A DNA stretch of 64,000 bases from Macrosoma leucophasiata (GCA_036365455.1 JAWQUS010000007.1:20848001-20912000); one strand, 5' to 3'; shown: positions 36,801 to 51,800, counted from the stretch's first letter. The notes: generated by a model from the sequence alone, not told the origin. Made by a program: numbers and translations.

Positions 36801-39800
36801 TTATTTGTACTCTGCCAACTCACTATTCTCACCACCTCTTATTCCCTAAAGGGGCTCAATGCGTTCTCGCATCAGCTTATATAGGCATAAGTATGCAAAG
36901 TTTCAAGTACACATTTTTTCAGGAGTTTAAGGAAATCATACCACACCTTTTATTGAAAGGTTTTGGAAGTTTGTTTGAGTTAACCCGTACAAAGTTTGCA
37001 ATACAAACTTCATTTCAAATACTTCATTTGAAATAATACAAGTACACAGACTTCTTAACACCTTAAAAATATGTGTAACAGCATTAAAAAAAGACATTAA
37101 GTAAGTTTTTTAACGCAACTTACAAAAAGAAATGAAATCGCACCAAAAACATTTTTATAATAGGTATCAATTTAGTTTATTGATAAAAGCATTTTTATTT
37201 CGGTTACTTTAAAACAAAAATCAGATTTACCAGTAGGTACAGAACGGGCCAGTGTTCGCAGTTTATCACGGAACGCATCCTCAATCAGACCAATTGACAG
37301 ACTTCAGTGTCGCATTCTTTGAGTAGCCAAATAAATTAATGAATTAAGTACTATCATTTATCACGCTTTCGGGGAACGTTTTTTTATTTTTATTTTGATG
37401 ATACTACTGAAGGCAAATAGTTTTGCCGCGGGAAAACAACCACTAAAATGTTATCCTGGATATACATTACGACTTGTATTTATTAAAATAAATTAATAAA
37501 TGATGTCCATCGTCCCTGACCATGAGCAGCAATGCTGTCTGAATTGTATTGTATCTATGTGTGGCAAAAATCATTCACCTATCACGCTCCCCACCTCCAA
37601 TTTAACCAATTCATCCCATCGAACAAATTGGTCCATTCTTTCAACACAATAAACTTGAGTGAGATTATAAAAATATATTTAGCTTCGTATATGAAGACAG
37701 ATCAAATTATGTATCCTTTTTTATATTTGGGCCACAGCTTATTATAATTTTTGTTTTGTTAAAATAATGTGGAACGAGTGAATAGGCGCGTCCACACAGT
37801 GCGAGCAGCCTCGCGAGGCAGCTCGCTCTACGCCGCCTAACGACTAATCAGATATAGGTACAATGCGAAGACCAAAACTCCCATGTTATACCTGATATAC
37901 CTTTGTTGAGAGCTGGCGCGAATGATAAGTGTAAGTTTATAAATACGTATGAACCATAAAGTGGACCGAGGAACTGACTACACTACTAGAGGTACTTTCG
38001 TTAAAAACGACTTAACACTGTGTAAACGCTGTGAATAACACTTAACACGAAAAAACCTGTTAACAAATTATGCGCACTCGCAAAAACAAATAATAATTAT
38101 TTACAAGTTAGTACGAATTATCGACTGGCTTAGTGCCTCTTCAGTATACCTTTCTTCATTGCCTCAATAAAATGAAAAAGCTATTAAATACATTTTAATA
38201 ACCTTTTTCATTTTATTAGTGTATTGCTACACCTATTACATTATATTTTTATATTGTAAACGGGACTTAATCGCGTACTATTTTAATCGAAGTATTTACC
38301 TCGACACTCGACGTTTTACATTAATTTAGTACACCCTACCTGCTTCTACTTTTATCCTTTTACCACATTGCCTCAAAGAAATTGCTGTCTGAGCCGATAT
38401 GGCCGCTTATTGTACCAATTGTATAATTTCTGATTTTCTATCTATTTTCATGTCAAATGGTTTACAATAAAGAGTATATGATTATTATTACAAGAAAAAG
38501 ATCTTGGATTGATTTGGATCACCGTTTAAAAATTACAAGGTGTTTTACTGCACTATTCACCTGTGGATAGCACGTCACGAACCTTCATTGCGAACTACTC
38601 CGCTAACAAGCACACTTCAAACTAGGGTTGACATCTGAACTTTAATTAATTACAGTACCGTACTTTCCTTAATTTCATCAATTGTACTACATATATTAAT
38701 ATACATATTAATATGTAAAATCACATAAAAGTAATTGTTTACTACCTTTACACATATGACTACAGTAAAATAATCGACGAATATTAGGTTGGGGAAAAAG
38801 TTTCTTCGCATTTTTTAAGATAATTCAAGACATTTTTTAATATAGTTTATTTAAATTTAACTAAAGTATGTATGTACCATTTTGTTCGATAACCTTTTGC
38901 CATCTTGTAGGTAGGGACATGATCCCATTGCTATAAAAATTTTGGGACTTCTCATCAAAATACCGCGACAAGTGGATTTGGCAGTCCTCTCGTGATGTTA
39001 ACCTAACATTGCATAAAGAATTCTGAAGAGACCGAAACAGGTGGAAATCTGAAGGTGCAAGGTCAGGACTATACGGCGGATGCATTAACACCTCCCAGCC
39101 AAACTCTCTTAATTTTTGCTGAGTGGCTATAGATGTGTGAGGTCTAGCGTTATCATGATGAAACACCACACCCCTTCTGTTGATCAATTCCGGCCGCTTT
39201 CTCTCAACTTCTTGCTTTAATCTCATCCGTTGTTCGCAGTAGAGTTCAGAATCGATAGTCCTGCCTGGTGGTAATAGCTCATAATGAATAATGCCCTTCC
39301 AATCCCACCACACACGCAACATCACCTTATTGCGAGTTAACCCGGGTTTCGCCACAGTCTGTGAAGCCTGACCGGCCTTTGACCACGACCTTTTTCGCAC
39401 GTTCTTGTCGTACGTGATCCACTTTTCATCACCAGTTATCAGCTTCTTCAAAAATGATTCGGTTTCATTACGTCGTAATAAAGAATCACTAATGAGTACA
39501 CGGTTCATTAGGTTTCTTTCAGTGAGCTCGTGAGGTACCCAAATATCGAGCTTTTTTTTTGTACCCAGCTTTTTTCAAATGCGCCAAAACTGTTTTGTGA
39601 TCAATTCTCAGTTCTTCAGCTACGTCGTAACTACTGATATGTCGATCTTGCTCCACTTTTTCAAAAATGGCACCCATTTTATCCGTAATAGGGCGAGGTG
39701 CATCCTTGACATCAAAATTTCCGGATTGAAAACGCCTAAACCAAATTTGTGCTACTCTCACAGACACTGCACTAGGTCCATAAACATCGCAAATTTTTTT

Positions 39801-42800
39801 CGCGGCTTGCGTTGCATTTTTACCTTTTTTGTAGTAAAATTTTAAAATGTATCGAATTTCTTCATAAGATCTTGACAGTACGAAAAACAAATGAAAATCA
39901 CACATTTGACCAGAGGGCTGGCCAATTTTTAAGTCAAAGAATCAGCATTGCCATCCAACGAGGCAATGCTGCCAGCCTTCTGGGTACCATAACACAGGAA
40001 GGCAGTGATGCGGAATTTTTAGATGCATGTTGTTTTTAGTTTAGTTTTAACTTTTTATTATGTAAATATTATTTAGGTTTTATATATATTTTAATATTAT
40101 TTTTTTATTATGTAGATTAATTTAGTTATTTGTCTGTTTAATATTGCATTGATTAATAATCACTTTGCCTAATTTGAATTTGGAATTATGTTCTTTAAAA
40201 TTTTAACTTTCAATGATACCAAAACCAGCCAGATACAAATACTACAGCCAAAGAGATTTTATTACAAGTTCATACATACTATAATGCAAAAAGACTTTTT
40301 CCCCAACCTATTAATAAACGTGCATAAAATGTCGAGTTCTATCTACAAGCGGACTTGTTCCTCATACGGCAATTTTCAAAATGAAACCGCCCCACACCCA
40401 CACGCAAATGTAATTAAAAAAGATAAAAAAATAAACCTGGCCTCCTTGGTTTCAATTCCCAAAGTCCTAATTTTTTTTTTTCAAGAAAAATTTTACTTTG
40501 ACCAAACTCGAACTCGCAGCCACTGGGTATCTAGTCCAGCCGCTCTTCCAACTGAGCTACCGAAGTCCACGCCTGATTTGTCAAATTTTTCCTTCACATT
40601 TTATTGCATTGCCATAAAGCGGCTGATATCTCGCCTGAAGTCAAATTTTTCTTTCCATTTTTCTTAAAAATATTTTACTAGTGTGTGTTATTGCGAAAAA
40701 TAATATAAAATCCTTAATTTTTACAAATTCGTAAAACAATACTAATTTTTACAAAAGAATAAAAAATGGCAACCCTGTACCGTCATCGTTCCGTACACGC
40801 GAACAAAAGGTCCCTCGAGTGTTATGTATTGTTGCCCCTTTTAGACGACGAGGGCCGAAGATTAAAGCCGGTAAACGTTGGTACGTTCAATATCGACTAT
40901 CGATGACTTCCGATACAGAAGTGTCTGGCGCGCCGTGACATATTCTGATATCTTGCCATAGACAAACGAACATTGAATAATCTTGCGGTATGAAAACCGC
41001 AAGTGATACATGTATACGCATAAAATGATGTCTGTCTACAAGCTAGCTTGTCCCTTATATATCGTACGGCACTTTCAAAATGAAAAGCACACACGCGAAA
41101 ATGTATAAAATAAATTTTGCCTATTTGTTTTATTTCTCAAAGACCTTCATTTTTACAAATTCATTAACAAACCTAATTGGCAACCCTCTATCTACATCGT
41201 CCCGTTCACACGAACGTCCTTAAAGTGTTCTGTATTGCTGCCCCTTTTAGACGACGAGGGCCGAATATTAAAGCCGGTTAAACGTGCGAATGCGTTGATA
41301 CGTTCAATATCGACTATCGATGACTTGCGATACAGAAGTGTCATTGGCGGGCCGTGTAATTTACAAGATAGGCCTTCTTCAAAGACTCATTCAATAGATT
41401 GGCGAGAGGGTTCGCGTCCTTGGCAAGGGCACGCGGTGAAGAACACAGTCGTATACCTCAAGAACGGTCGAGGAGTTCTTGCGGCGGCTGTATCTTGAAA
41501 GAACGAATCGCCGACCAAAAGATCAGCAACAGAATTTGCTTATTTCACGAGCATTTCTCGCGAAGTACATAAATCCTGTTGCTGCACAACACGCACATAA
41601 GGGTGCGAGATAAACGAAAAAACTTGCAGGATGCAACCGCGACAACTATAGATCTCCTTAATTTGCAAGTCATATCTTCTATAGCACATATGTTATCTAT
41701 TGAATTTGCAAGACATCTTCTTTATGAAAGACTCACCTATCCAATAGATCGGCGACAGGGTCCGCGTACTTGGCGAGGGACGCGGTGAACAGCACACACT
41801 CGTATAGCTCGCCGCACCGTCGCAAGAACTCGTCGACGTGCGGCCGCTTCAGCACGTATACTTGATGCACCGCACCGTCTATCTCCACTGGCACCACGAA
41901 ATCTGCGTTGTTTATCGGCTGCAAACGAATAAAGATTTGATTAGAATAACTAAACGCAGAAAAATTCTTAGTGGTTTCGAGGAAGTTTTCAGAAGTTTCA
42001 GATTTGGGCTAAACGTAATTACTCTAGAAATCTCGAATTGATTGACGTGGATTAATCTGAAGTCCACCAACACAGAATATTGGAAAAAAAACTGGGGAAC
42101 AGAATTCAGAAGTTTATTGATAAATTAAATTATTTTTTACTGGTGGTAGAGTACCAGTCCAGAAGCACGAGGGCGAAGGCACCACCACATTACCTAATTT
42201 ATCTGCCGCCAAATGGTATTGTTCAGCACTATCGTGTTCCGGTTGGGTGGTAATGGTAATGTATGGCCCCGTAACAACTATCGCAGATACATAACAACTT
42301 CGGTCCCAGCAACGGTGGCAACGCATCTGTATTTTGACCTCTGGTTTTTATGTAGATGTCTATACGTCACGATAATTATTGTAAACCGAGAATTGGACGT
42401 AGCTGCTAAAAATTATAATTGAATCTAAAACTAAATACTATTCTCTAAACTAAAGACTATTGTCTCTATTAAACAAAGTGGCAAGTCTAAATAAGTTTAA
42501 TCCGTCGCTGAATAGTCTGTATGCGTATGATGTACTACTCGTAAGTACACTTTTCGTGAGCTGTGTTCCGCATCTTTTTATTATTCGTGACATCATTACT
42601 GGTCACTCCCAAAACTATACAACAAAGCAATCAAACGACTATTGAGTTTTGGCGGGAACCTTGAAAGAGGCGTATGGTGCTCTTATTTTATTTAATTTTC
42701 TTGGTGTATTTTTAAGTTATATTGAATAAAGTTGGTGGCATTTTGTTTGATATAGGTTTATTACAGTGCCCGTGTATAGTGAAATAGAATAACAGTGCGA

Positions 42801-45800
42801 AAACACGACCTTTCAGGTTGCCTCCAAAACTTCATTGTAAATGTTCTGGTAAAGTAGCCATCGCTTTACTCGACTTAACTTGACTGTAACTCACTTGACT
42901 GACATATTATACTTGATACTTACATATTATACTTGATATTACTAACTTTGACGCTGCTTAAATAAATACGAAATATCGTTTTACTTGACACTGGCAATAT
43001 GCGTAATAGCGATGCCATAATAACTAAACTAAAAAAAAAAAAAAAAAAAAAACGACTATTAGACGCGGTACATCAGTGATACGAGTATATGTTATGAATG
43101 TAGTTCGTGTGGGGAATGGTGGTGTTAGTAACGGGAAAATCGATGTTAATTACAGAAATGAATCCGAAACGAAAAGACTACGCAACAAATGATCGTGGCA
43201 AATAAGCATGCAGCTTAAATGGATGGTTAGTGATACTTGCAGCCTATAGACAACTACACAAAAACCATAATACAGTTGCCACTCCCGAAGCCTAAGTTTT
43301 TTTACCTCTGTGATAGAAATAACGAGGCTTTACATTACCGAAACACGATAGTGCTGAAAACTACTGTAAAGTGCCCAATCTGTAATGGACGGCACCAGCA
43401 TATGGTCTCGAGCCTCGAGCACCGACATTGAAAATAAGAAAGAAAGAAAAATACTTTATTGGTGCAGTCGAAAGACTTAACGGTGGACATCAAAAAGACG
43501 AGCCAAAAACTTAAAGTACCTAACTACTTACAAACTAACATGTTACTACTAACTAGCCTAAATAGGAAGAGGTACTTCCTACTAATAATAATAAATGTCC
43601 CTCGAATCTCACGACTGCACCAAATAGCCTCCAGTTCAGCATGTCAGACCGAAGCCCGACGCTGGTTTTGAATACATTGGAACTCTATCACCAGAATAAT
43701 TATGACAAGTGATGCACACAGAACTAAATGTATTTTTGGGCTATGAGATTTCAGGAACTGATCTTAAATAGCACTAAATCCGAAAAAAATACTAATTACG
43801 ATATTTTATCAACAAGAACGATGTAAAGGAGATGTTGCGAGCTCGGCTCTGGTTCGTACACGTCCTCAAAAAATGGGTAAATTAAAGAAGAAGCCGAAAA
43901 AAAATCCAATTAATTTATTCAAGAATATATTTTAGAGTTACAACTACATTTAATTCAAACGATTTTATCATTTTCAATATTAAACATGGCGGCGATACAG
44001 CCGACACTTGGAATCAATCGATTTTGATAGAATTTAGAAAATATTACTTTTTTCTCCAAGTACTATATAATCAAAATACAATTTAAAAAATGAAAATGTC
44101 AAAATGACATCGTCCGCCATATTCGCCATGTTGGTTTTGAGTTGCAATTCTAACTGCAAATAATGTTTTGTAACTGCAAACAAAGCTAAATAAGTGAAAA
44201 TATGCAGTAAAAAACGTTTTTATATTGATCATGCCTGTTTATTGATATTGTGTACAATACATGGCCGGAGGTCCATACATTTTTGCAACATCTCCTTTTA
44301 GTAAGTATGTAATTACAGACTAGACATTGATTGCAATACCAACAGAAGAGATAATTTCTACGTTTGCCCCAATCATTACATCACAAAGCATACACACAGA
44401 CACTTCAAACGCACAAACGTTCAGAGTAGTTGACGAGAGTAAAAATAGCGTGATTTGATAATATACAGGTCTCGCTGTCTCACTTCACAATCCATACAAT
44501 GTTAGCCCTGTACAAACCTATCCAAAAAATATCTGAAGGTAGAGATTAAGTGGCGGAATTGGAGAACGTTGGCATCACAACTTTGCCTACCTATTTCTTT
44601 ATAGAAGAGAATGTTCCCAATAAACATGCTGTTCAAGTGGAAACAGAATACTGAGGTCTTCAAATTTAAACACTTGCACTGTAAAAACAGCCACAGTCTG
44701 AGTGTTGGTGTCGACATTGCTACTGCTGTCAATTTTGTATCCCCTTCAAAAGCAATATCGATAATCTAATATTAGTAACACAAGTCCGCCGGCAAATCCG
44801 CGGACCAGATTTGGTTCGGAGCGTACAAAATCCGCTGTCCGCTCTGTACCAAATCCGGCCGTGTGTTACTACTTTAACTATCATCGTCGCTTGTTCATCC
44901 CAGATGCAATAATATAGTGCTGCCATATCTGTCTATCTATCAGTCTATTTTACAAGACTTTAACGTGAAGTCGATAGCAACAATGCTGATTCGTAAGCGT
45001 TGTTTTTGTTATGCAGATGTCTAGGTCTGCAGTATTCATTTTACATTAAGGTAACCTATTCGCTATTTTGCAAATTATTCGCATAAAAATCAACCTCTAA
45101 CTGAGAGAGACAAGAGAATTTATTATCCAAAAACTATAATATAATGTTATTTTCTAAGTACTGTTATAATTTCCACGGGCAATGTTTATTTACAATTGTA
45201 ATGACTATTGTACACGACACACGTTCATCTAGGTCAGAATAAAGAACAATGCATTTACTTCTCACAATTTTGTCGAGACCGTTAAATCCCAAAGTACCTG
45301 CGCTCAGGCCGACACCCAACATCCATTATCATTGATTCCCAATGATGCAGGCACACAATACCAAGGCTGTATCCTTGACTTGACATGAAGTAGTACCTAA
45401 TACAATAGCAGTTCGTCGTGTCGGGGATGTCCTTATCCAAATGAAATCGTTCGATAGATAAACATGGTAAGTAAATATAAACACTTTTATATAGCCAAAT
45501 TGATATTGAATCTGTCGATACTACGTGAATATTTACAATGCGTGCCTTGTCATAAGTCATAATGCTCATATGGTTTGGATATATCAAGAAAATATGTGAT
45601 TAAAGCAACGAACCACTTCAAAATATTTCGTTTATTTTCTCATATTCGTATATTTTTTAAGTGTAAACAAACTTCTTCAGCGACGCCTTGCGGTGTTTGT
45701 ATGTATCTTCACGCCAGGTCCCTAACGGGGTAGGCAGAGTGTAGAGCGCCAGATATCCCGGTTCTGACAAACCTCTCGTGCCTCGTCTACCTTCATCATT

Positions 45801-48800
45801 CTCTTCATACATGCACGCCGATTCCTAAGACTTTTGACCCCACCACCAGCGGTGTTTGTGGTTGGTAAAAAATGTTAAACTCGCGTCAGGTCCCTGATCG
45901 AAAATGCGTAAGACGGACACGTGACCAGAATTGCATCAGCCTTTTTGGGGACCCCATGACAGCTGTCATGGTGGTGGTAATGGTGGTATTGGTGGCGTTA
46001 ATGATGTTGGTGATGTTGGTGTTGGTGGTGGTGGTGGTGGTGGTGGTGGTGGTGATGTGTTGGTGGTGGTGTTGGTGGTGGTGGTGGTGGTGGTGGTGGT
46101 GGTGGTGGTGGTGGTGGTGGTGGTGGTGGTGGTGGTGGTGATGTTGTTGGTGGTGGTGTTGGTAGTGGTGGTGGTGGTGGTGGTGGTGGTGGTGGTGGTG
46201 GTGGTGGTGATGTTGTTGGTGGTGGTGTTGGTAGTGGTGGTGGTGGTGGTGGTGGTGGTGGTGGTGGTGGTGGTGGTGGTGGTGGTGGTGGTGGTGGTGA
46301 TGTTGTGGGTGGTGGTGGTGGTGGTGATGTTGTTGGTGGTGGTGGCGGTGATGTTGTTGGTGGTGGTGGCGGTTGTAAAGGTGCCTATGACAGCTGTCAT
46401 GATAGCGGTAATAGTGGTGTTGGTGGTGTTAATGACGTTTACGGTGTTGGTGGTGTTGGTTGTGGTAGTGATGTTGTTGGTAGTGGTGGTGGTGATGGTG
46501 CAAAAAAAACAAATATGCACTACGTTAATATTCAAGTAGTCACTTCTGCCGGCACTCCGGACAAGCAACCCGTTGTTTTTTATTTATATTTAATTAAATA
46601 TCAGAAAACACGCTCATCACTTCGTCTAACGTACATGTGCATAGCTTAATAGAAAAACGTGCGATCGTTAAGAATAGAATGATTTGCATTAACATTATAA
46701 GGAATTATTATTTATGAGAACATGTTATGATACGACATTGTTTTTGTTGGATAGACAAAATTATGACTTATTTTAAATAATTTTAATACTTTAATTGGTG
46801 GTTCAGGCTCTTAAGAGAAGTTGCTAGGAATATTGCTTAATTTCAATAAACATTTTCGCAGGTTTTCGTGTGTATCACAGATTGCGGAAATCATATAGGA
46901 GGATTTTTCCTGTCTTCTTAATCTGCCCATGACCATGATTGCTGGAAAGCGAAGAAGTGTTGATGGTATTGTACACGTTTGAGAAATCCGCAAACACTTA
47001 AAATACACTTGCATGTTTTTTATCGTATACGACTATACGCAATGACATTCTCGTATACGGGAACTATTGCCTTGATTATAGTAATCGAACAACTATTGTA
47101 GCGTAGTCTTACGGCCGAATACTCAACGTCACTCAATTTTAAGCAACCCCCAAAGGTGCGCGCTATTTCTATCGTTTGAACGTGTTTTAAAAAGACCGAA
47201 GACTTCAGTCCCACTTAGATTTAAGTGACGTTTGAGTATTTGGCCGTTAATCTCTCAAATCCTAACTAGACTATTGAGAAAATGAATATCGATTTTATTC
47301 TAAAAAAAAATAAAGATCACCAAAGAAAAATTACAAAAAGATAACGTAACTGATTTTTGTTTCAAATGTTATTTATCACCAGACTAATCAAATCTCAGAC
47401 TAAGTGAATATCAAGAACAGCCAAGAATTCCTTTCAAACGAAATCAAATTTTCATAAATAAATAATCGAGCACTTTAGACTAGAGTGTGAAATCGTGCCA
47501 AAAAATTATGAGACTTTCAGCCTCTCTGATAATTCAATGGGTATCTAAAATATACAGTGCTTGTTTAGAATCAACACATACAAAGAGCAATCTATTCGCG
47601 TGTGTGTCAGAGGTCAGGTCTCACCCTCTGGGACACAAATAGCTAGTTATTGTTTCACCTTCACAAACAACAACGGGAAGTCTTTTTAGCGCTATCGCTG
47701 TGTATTGAAATGTCACAAAGAGCTACAATACATACTATATAGCTTCCATCAATCGCATGTATGATCAATAGGATGGGTATCTCTTTCCTTTAGAACCAGG
47801 GCTTGGAAAAACCCGTTTTTTTAATAAGCGTTTGAAAAAGGTAACCCTTTAGGAACGTCATGCCATCAGCGGCTAGGCACAATTGAAAGCCAATTGTCAT
47901 ATTTTTCTCGTGACTTCACGAGTTAAACCATTCTTGTGTTAACCGTTAGCACACCGCCAAAATTCCATACAAACGCTTAATTTGGTTTCTATCCATCAGT
48001 GACGTGTATTTACACGCACACCTGTGTGCGTAGCACGTTCAAAATACCAACCGTCGCCCATAAGAGAGGAAGGGGTTGTGTATGTGTGCAAATCGGGCGG
48101 GACGTCGAAGTGTCCATTCTTTACGTAGTATTATTACATATTCTCTGCCGTTAGTTTGGGTTAACCTTTGTTCGGTTTAATTATTATAGGGACCATAAAG
48201 CGCGCATGGCCCCACGGCTGGTGTAGATCGAAAGCCATCTACTCGGTTAAGCGATACGGGCGCGGTCGGGTGGGTGATGCGTGACCGCTAATGGCAAATT
48301 AAAATGCGCGTTTTCGTACTTCGGAGGGCACGTTAAGCCGTCGGTCCCGGTTGCTATCGATAGATAGCAGTTGTTAAACCTTGTCGGAGGCGTTATGGGC
48401 GGTTTGAAAACATCCGGCAGCGGGTTGGTCACTAACCCTTATCTCCACCAACCCGCATTTGGAGCAGCGTGGTGGAGTAAGCTATATAGGCCTCCTCCCA
48501 GGAAGGGGAGAGAATCGTGCCCAGCAGTGAGACGTATCAAGGGTTGCCATTATGATTTATTATTATATAATAGAGGTAAGATTTTTAACAGGGTTAACCC
48601 AAACTAATCGAAATTGTTTTGGGATTGGGGTTTAAAAGGGTTTATGATGCGGTTTTTAAAGGGTTTTAACTTAAAGTTACGATACACGAGCTCTACATGC
48701 GACACCACCAATAAACTAGTTTCTGATAAATAAATCACACGATAAGACACTGCTGTTTATCCAAAAGATCATTCCAGAGCAATATCCTGAGGCAGAAATA

Positions 48801-51800
48801 TCATCATCATTTCAGCGGAAAAACATCTACTGCAAAAAATGTACATAGATTTTCTTGCAGTAGATCTTCTACTAGCGGAAAAAAAAACTCCACCGGTGGC
48901 CGGTGGGGTCGTCACTGCCCAACGCGAAAGGTAGAAATATATAAAATTTAAATGAGGAGAATTGTCATGCAATTCTTAAGCTACTGACATGTCTACTTTC
49001 ATCATATGTGCTAACGGTGACATCCAAAAATCATATTTTTTTATTATGTAACCACATAACGTAATACAGATAAAGCGAAACCACGTTTATTTGGATTCGG
49101 CATGTTACGCAAATATAATTTTTGCCGCGTATAGGTATTTCACAACGCAAACAAATAAGGCAACTTTTAGTCATCGATTATTATGCCTATGCGAGAAATA
49201 GGCATGAGAACTAGTACTAGAGTTCGAGGGCGTAGGCACCGCCACATTACCTAATCTATCTGCCGCCAAATGGTAGTGTACCTCACTAGTGTTCCGATTA
49301 CATGGTAGTGTATAGCCCCGTAATTAGGTACTATCACACAGACATAACAACTTACACGTGGGTGGCAACATCTGCATTTTGATCTCTGGTTTTTGTGTCT
49401 ATAGGTTGCAGTCATCACTTAACATCCATGCTAGCTTGCTTGCCACCATTGTTACATACAAACATTTATGAGGTATGAAAAACTTGACTTATTAACTGAG
49501 TCGATAAGCAACTGATGCAGTTCAATCAGCTGATATAGTATCCATATGCTACCCATAGTCCTAAAGATCAATTAGTACGTCGCGAGAAAAGGAGAAAGTC
49601 GGTTCCTTTTTTCGAGAATACTCTTAATGGATTTGGGAAATGTGTATGACCAATATCAATACAATTAAACCCAGCGTTCTGTTGTTTTTGGCACACGCTA
49701 TATACTAATTTACCTTAATTTTGGACATAACTTCTGAGCGCTACGTGTGGCAAGGTTTAAATTGGATTTAATTGAAACTTTTTTATGAGCCATTCATTAG
49801 AATGTGCACATCTTCAATGTGCAGCCTTCAGCTTTCGCAAAAAGTATATATAATAGATACAGGTTTTTTTTATTTTCTGAAGGTGAAATTCTCTCTCTTA
49901 AAAAGCTCTTTGATAGTCTTCTAAATGCACACGAAGTAGGCTACACGAACTGCGTACATTATTCCTTGGAACCTTGCAGACATGCACAATCATACGAAAA
50001 GAAACCACATTGAAAGTAAAACATTCTGTCACCAGCATAAACGATTCCATAATTCAACATTTGACTTTCATATTACATTTGTGAAGGCTACACAAATCCT
50101 TTGTTTTTAAAGTCGACGCTAAATAGCCGCATATGACATTCCGCTCGCTATGTACTTAATTACATATTTCATGTTATAAATCAACCCCTAATAAATGCAA
50201 ATAATACGACAATATAAACAAGAAACATACCATTATAAACGATGTGGACTGAAACAGCGGTGACGTGCAATTTTGATACAATCATTACATTGTGGTAGAC
50301 GTTAGAAATTATGTATTTTTAGTGACGCCGCTAGCTTGTGAGGCTTCACAAAGGGTTGGAAAAGGGATTTCGTGTTACGTTACAGCACAGATTACGCGCA
50401 ACTGTTATTTTTCTCTACGAAAAATTGTTCAAGAGAAATGCTGGCGATCTTTCGATAAGTTTGGATTATTTTGGCCAAAACTTATGCGCTATTTAACAGA
50501 CTTATAATGTATGTTCACTGATCACTTCGTTCGTTATAAACCAATTTAAGAAAATCTCATGTCTCTTGAAAGGATTGATACATACGCTTCCAAGTTGATT
50601 TCATTCCCACCAAGTTGAGAACTGTTGATGGCAACATGGAGAAGTCGAGGGTAACCCTCAAAATTGTATGGACTTATGGGGTTTCAGTAGTTTTTTTAAT
50701 TTATTTACGTCAGAAAATCTTCCTTCACGCTACTGATCTCACATTGGAAGCCACAGGACTACATAACTACATAACCGTAAGGAATTACGAGATAATACGG
50801 CAATATGTTGAAAGAAAATACTCACCAGTTTTTGGCTAGACGTGTAAGTTAAGGCAACTTACACGTCTAGCCAAAAACTGGTGAGTATTTTCTTTCAACA
50901 TATTGCCGTATTATATAACGACTATTTTGTCTGTGTTCATTTATTTTTAACTTTTTAACCGACTTCGAAAAAAGGAGGAGGTTTTCAATTCGTCAGAATC
51001 GTTTTTTTAGTAATGCGATTGTGTTTTTGAAGTCTGTATTTAATAGTAAAAAGTTTTTAGGCTTATAAAAGCAAATTTACTTAGTCAAAGTAAGAAAATT
51101 GCGCAATCCTTACATAATCTAGTTTTTGTGCTTATGAAGCCCTATGACAAGAAGCGTATTCGCATGCTCTAGTTCCTAAAGTGAAATGTTTAAAAGATCA
51201 AGAGGCCGGAACCGAGAACAGTGACCTGTGTTTAGTTTTAAAACCTGTAAAAGTAAAACGTCCAGCGCAAGGATAAACAGAATCTACTGGTGGTAGAGTT
51301 CCAGTGCAAGGAGCTCGAGGGCGTAAGCACCACCGCATTACCTAATATATCTGCCGACAAATGGTAGCGTTCAGCACTACCGAGTTTCTTTTTTTTATGC
51401 AATGGAAGTGGTAAACAAGCATGCAGTTGATGTTAAGTGATGACAGCAGCCTATAGTAGTAACGCATCTGCATTTTGACATTGGTCTTTGTGTGGGTGTA
51501 CAAAAACCAAGGTCAAAATGCAGATGCGTTACCACTCCTGAGGCCTAAGGTGTTATGCCTCTGTGCCGGAAATTACAGGGCCCTACATTATCACCTGACC
51601 GGAACACGATAGTGCTGAACACTTCCATTTAGCGGCAAGTATATTAGGTAATGCGGTGGTGCCTACGCCCGCGAGCTCCGTCACTGGAGCTCTACCACCA
51701 GTAAAGGTTCCGGTTAGATGGTAATGTATGGCCCTGTAATAACTATCATAAGGACATAAGAACTTGGATCTCAAGGGTGGCATCGCATCTGCATGTTGTC

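Noticed and set aside
45282..45587. Minus-strand open frame of 101 codons
   Set aside because: The end ([13 protein letters not shown]) looked suggestive of a retroelement, but I could not tie it to any family.
45872..46568. Long open frames of about 200 codons on both strands (poly-Val/Gly and poly-Thr)
   Set aside because: They are translations of the GGT repeat; any frame through it stays open.
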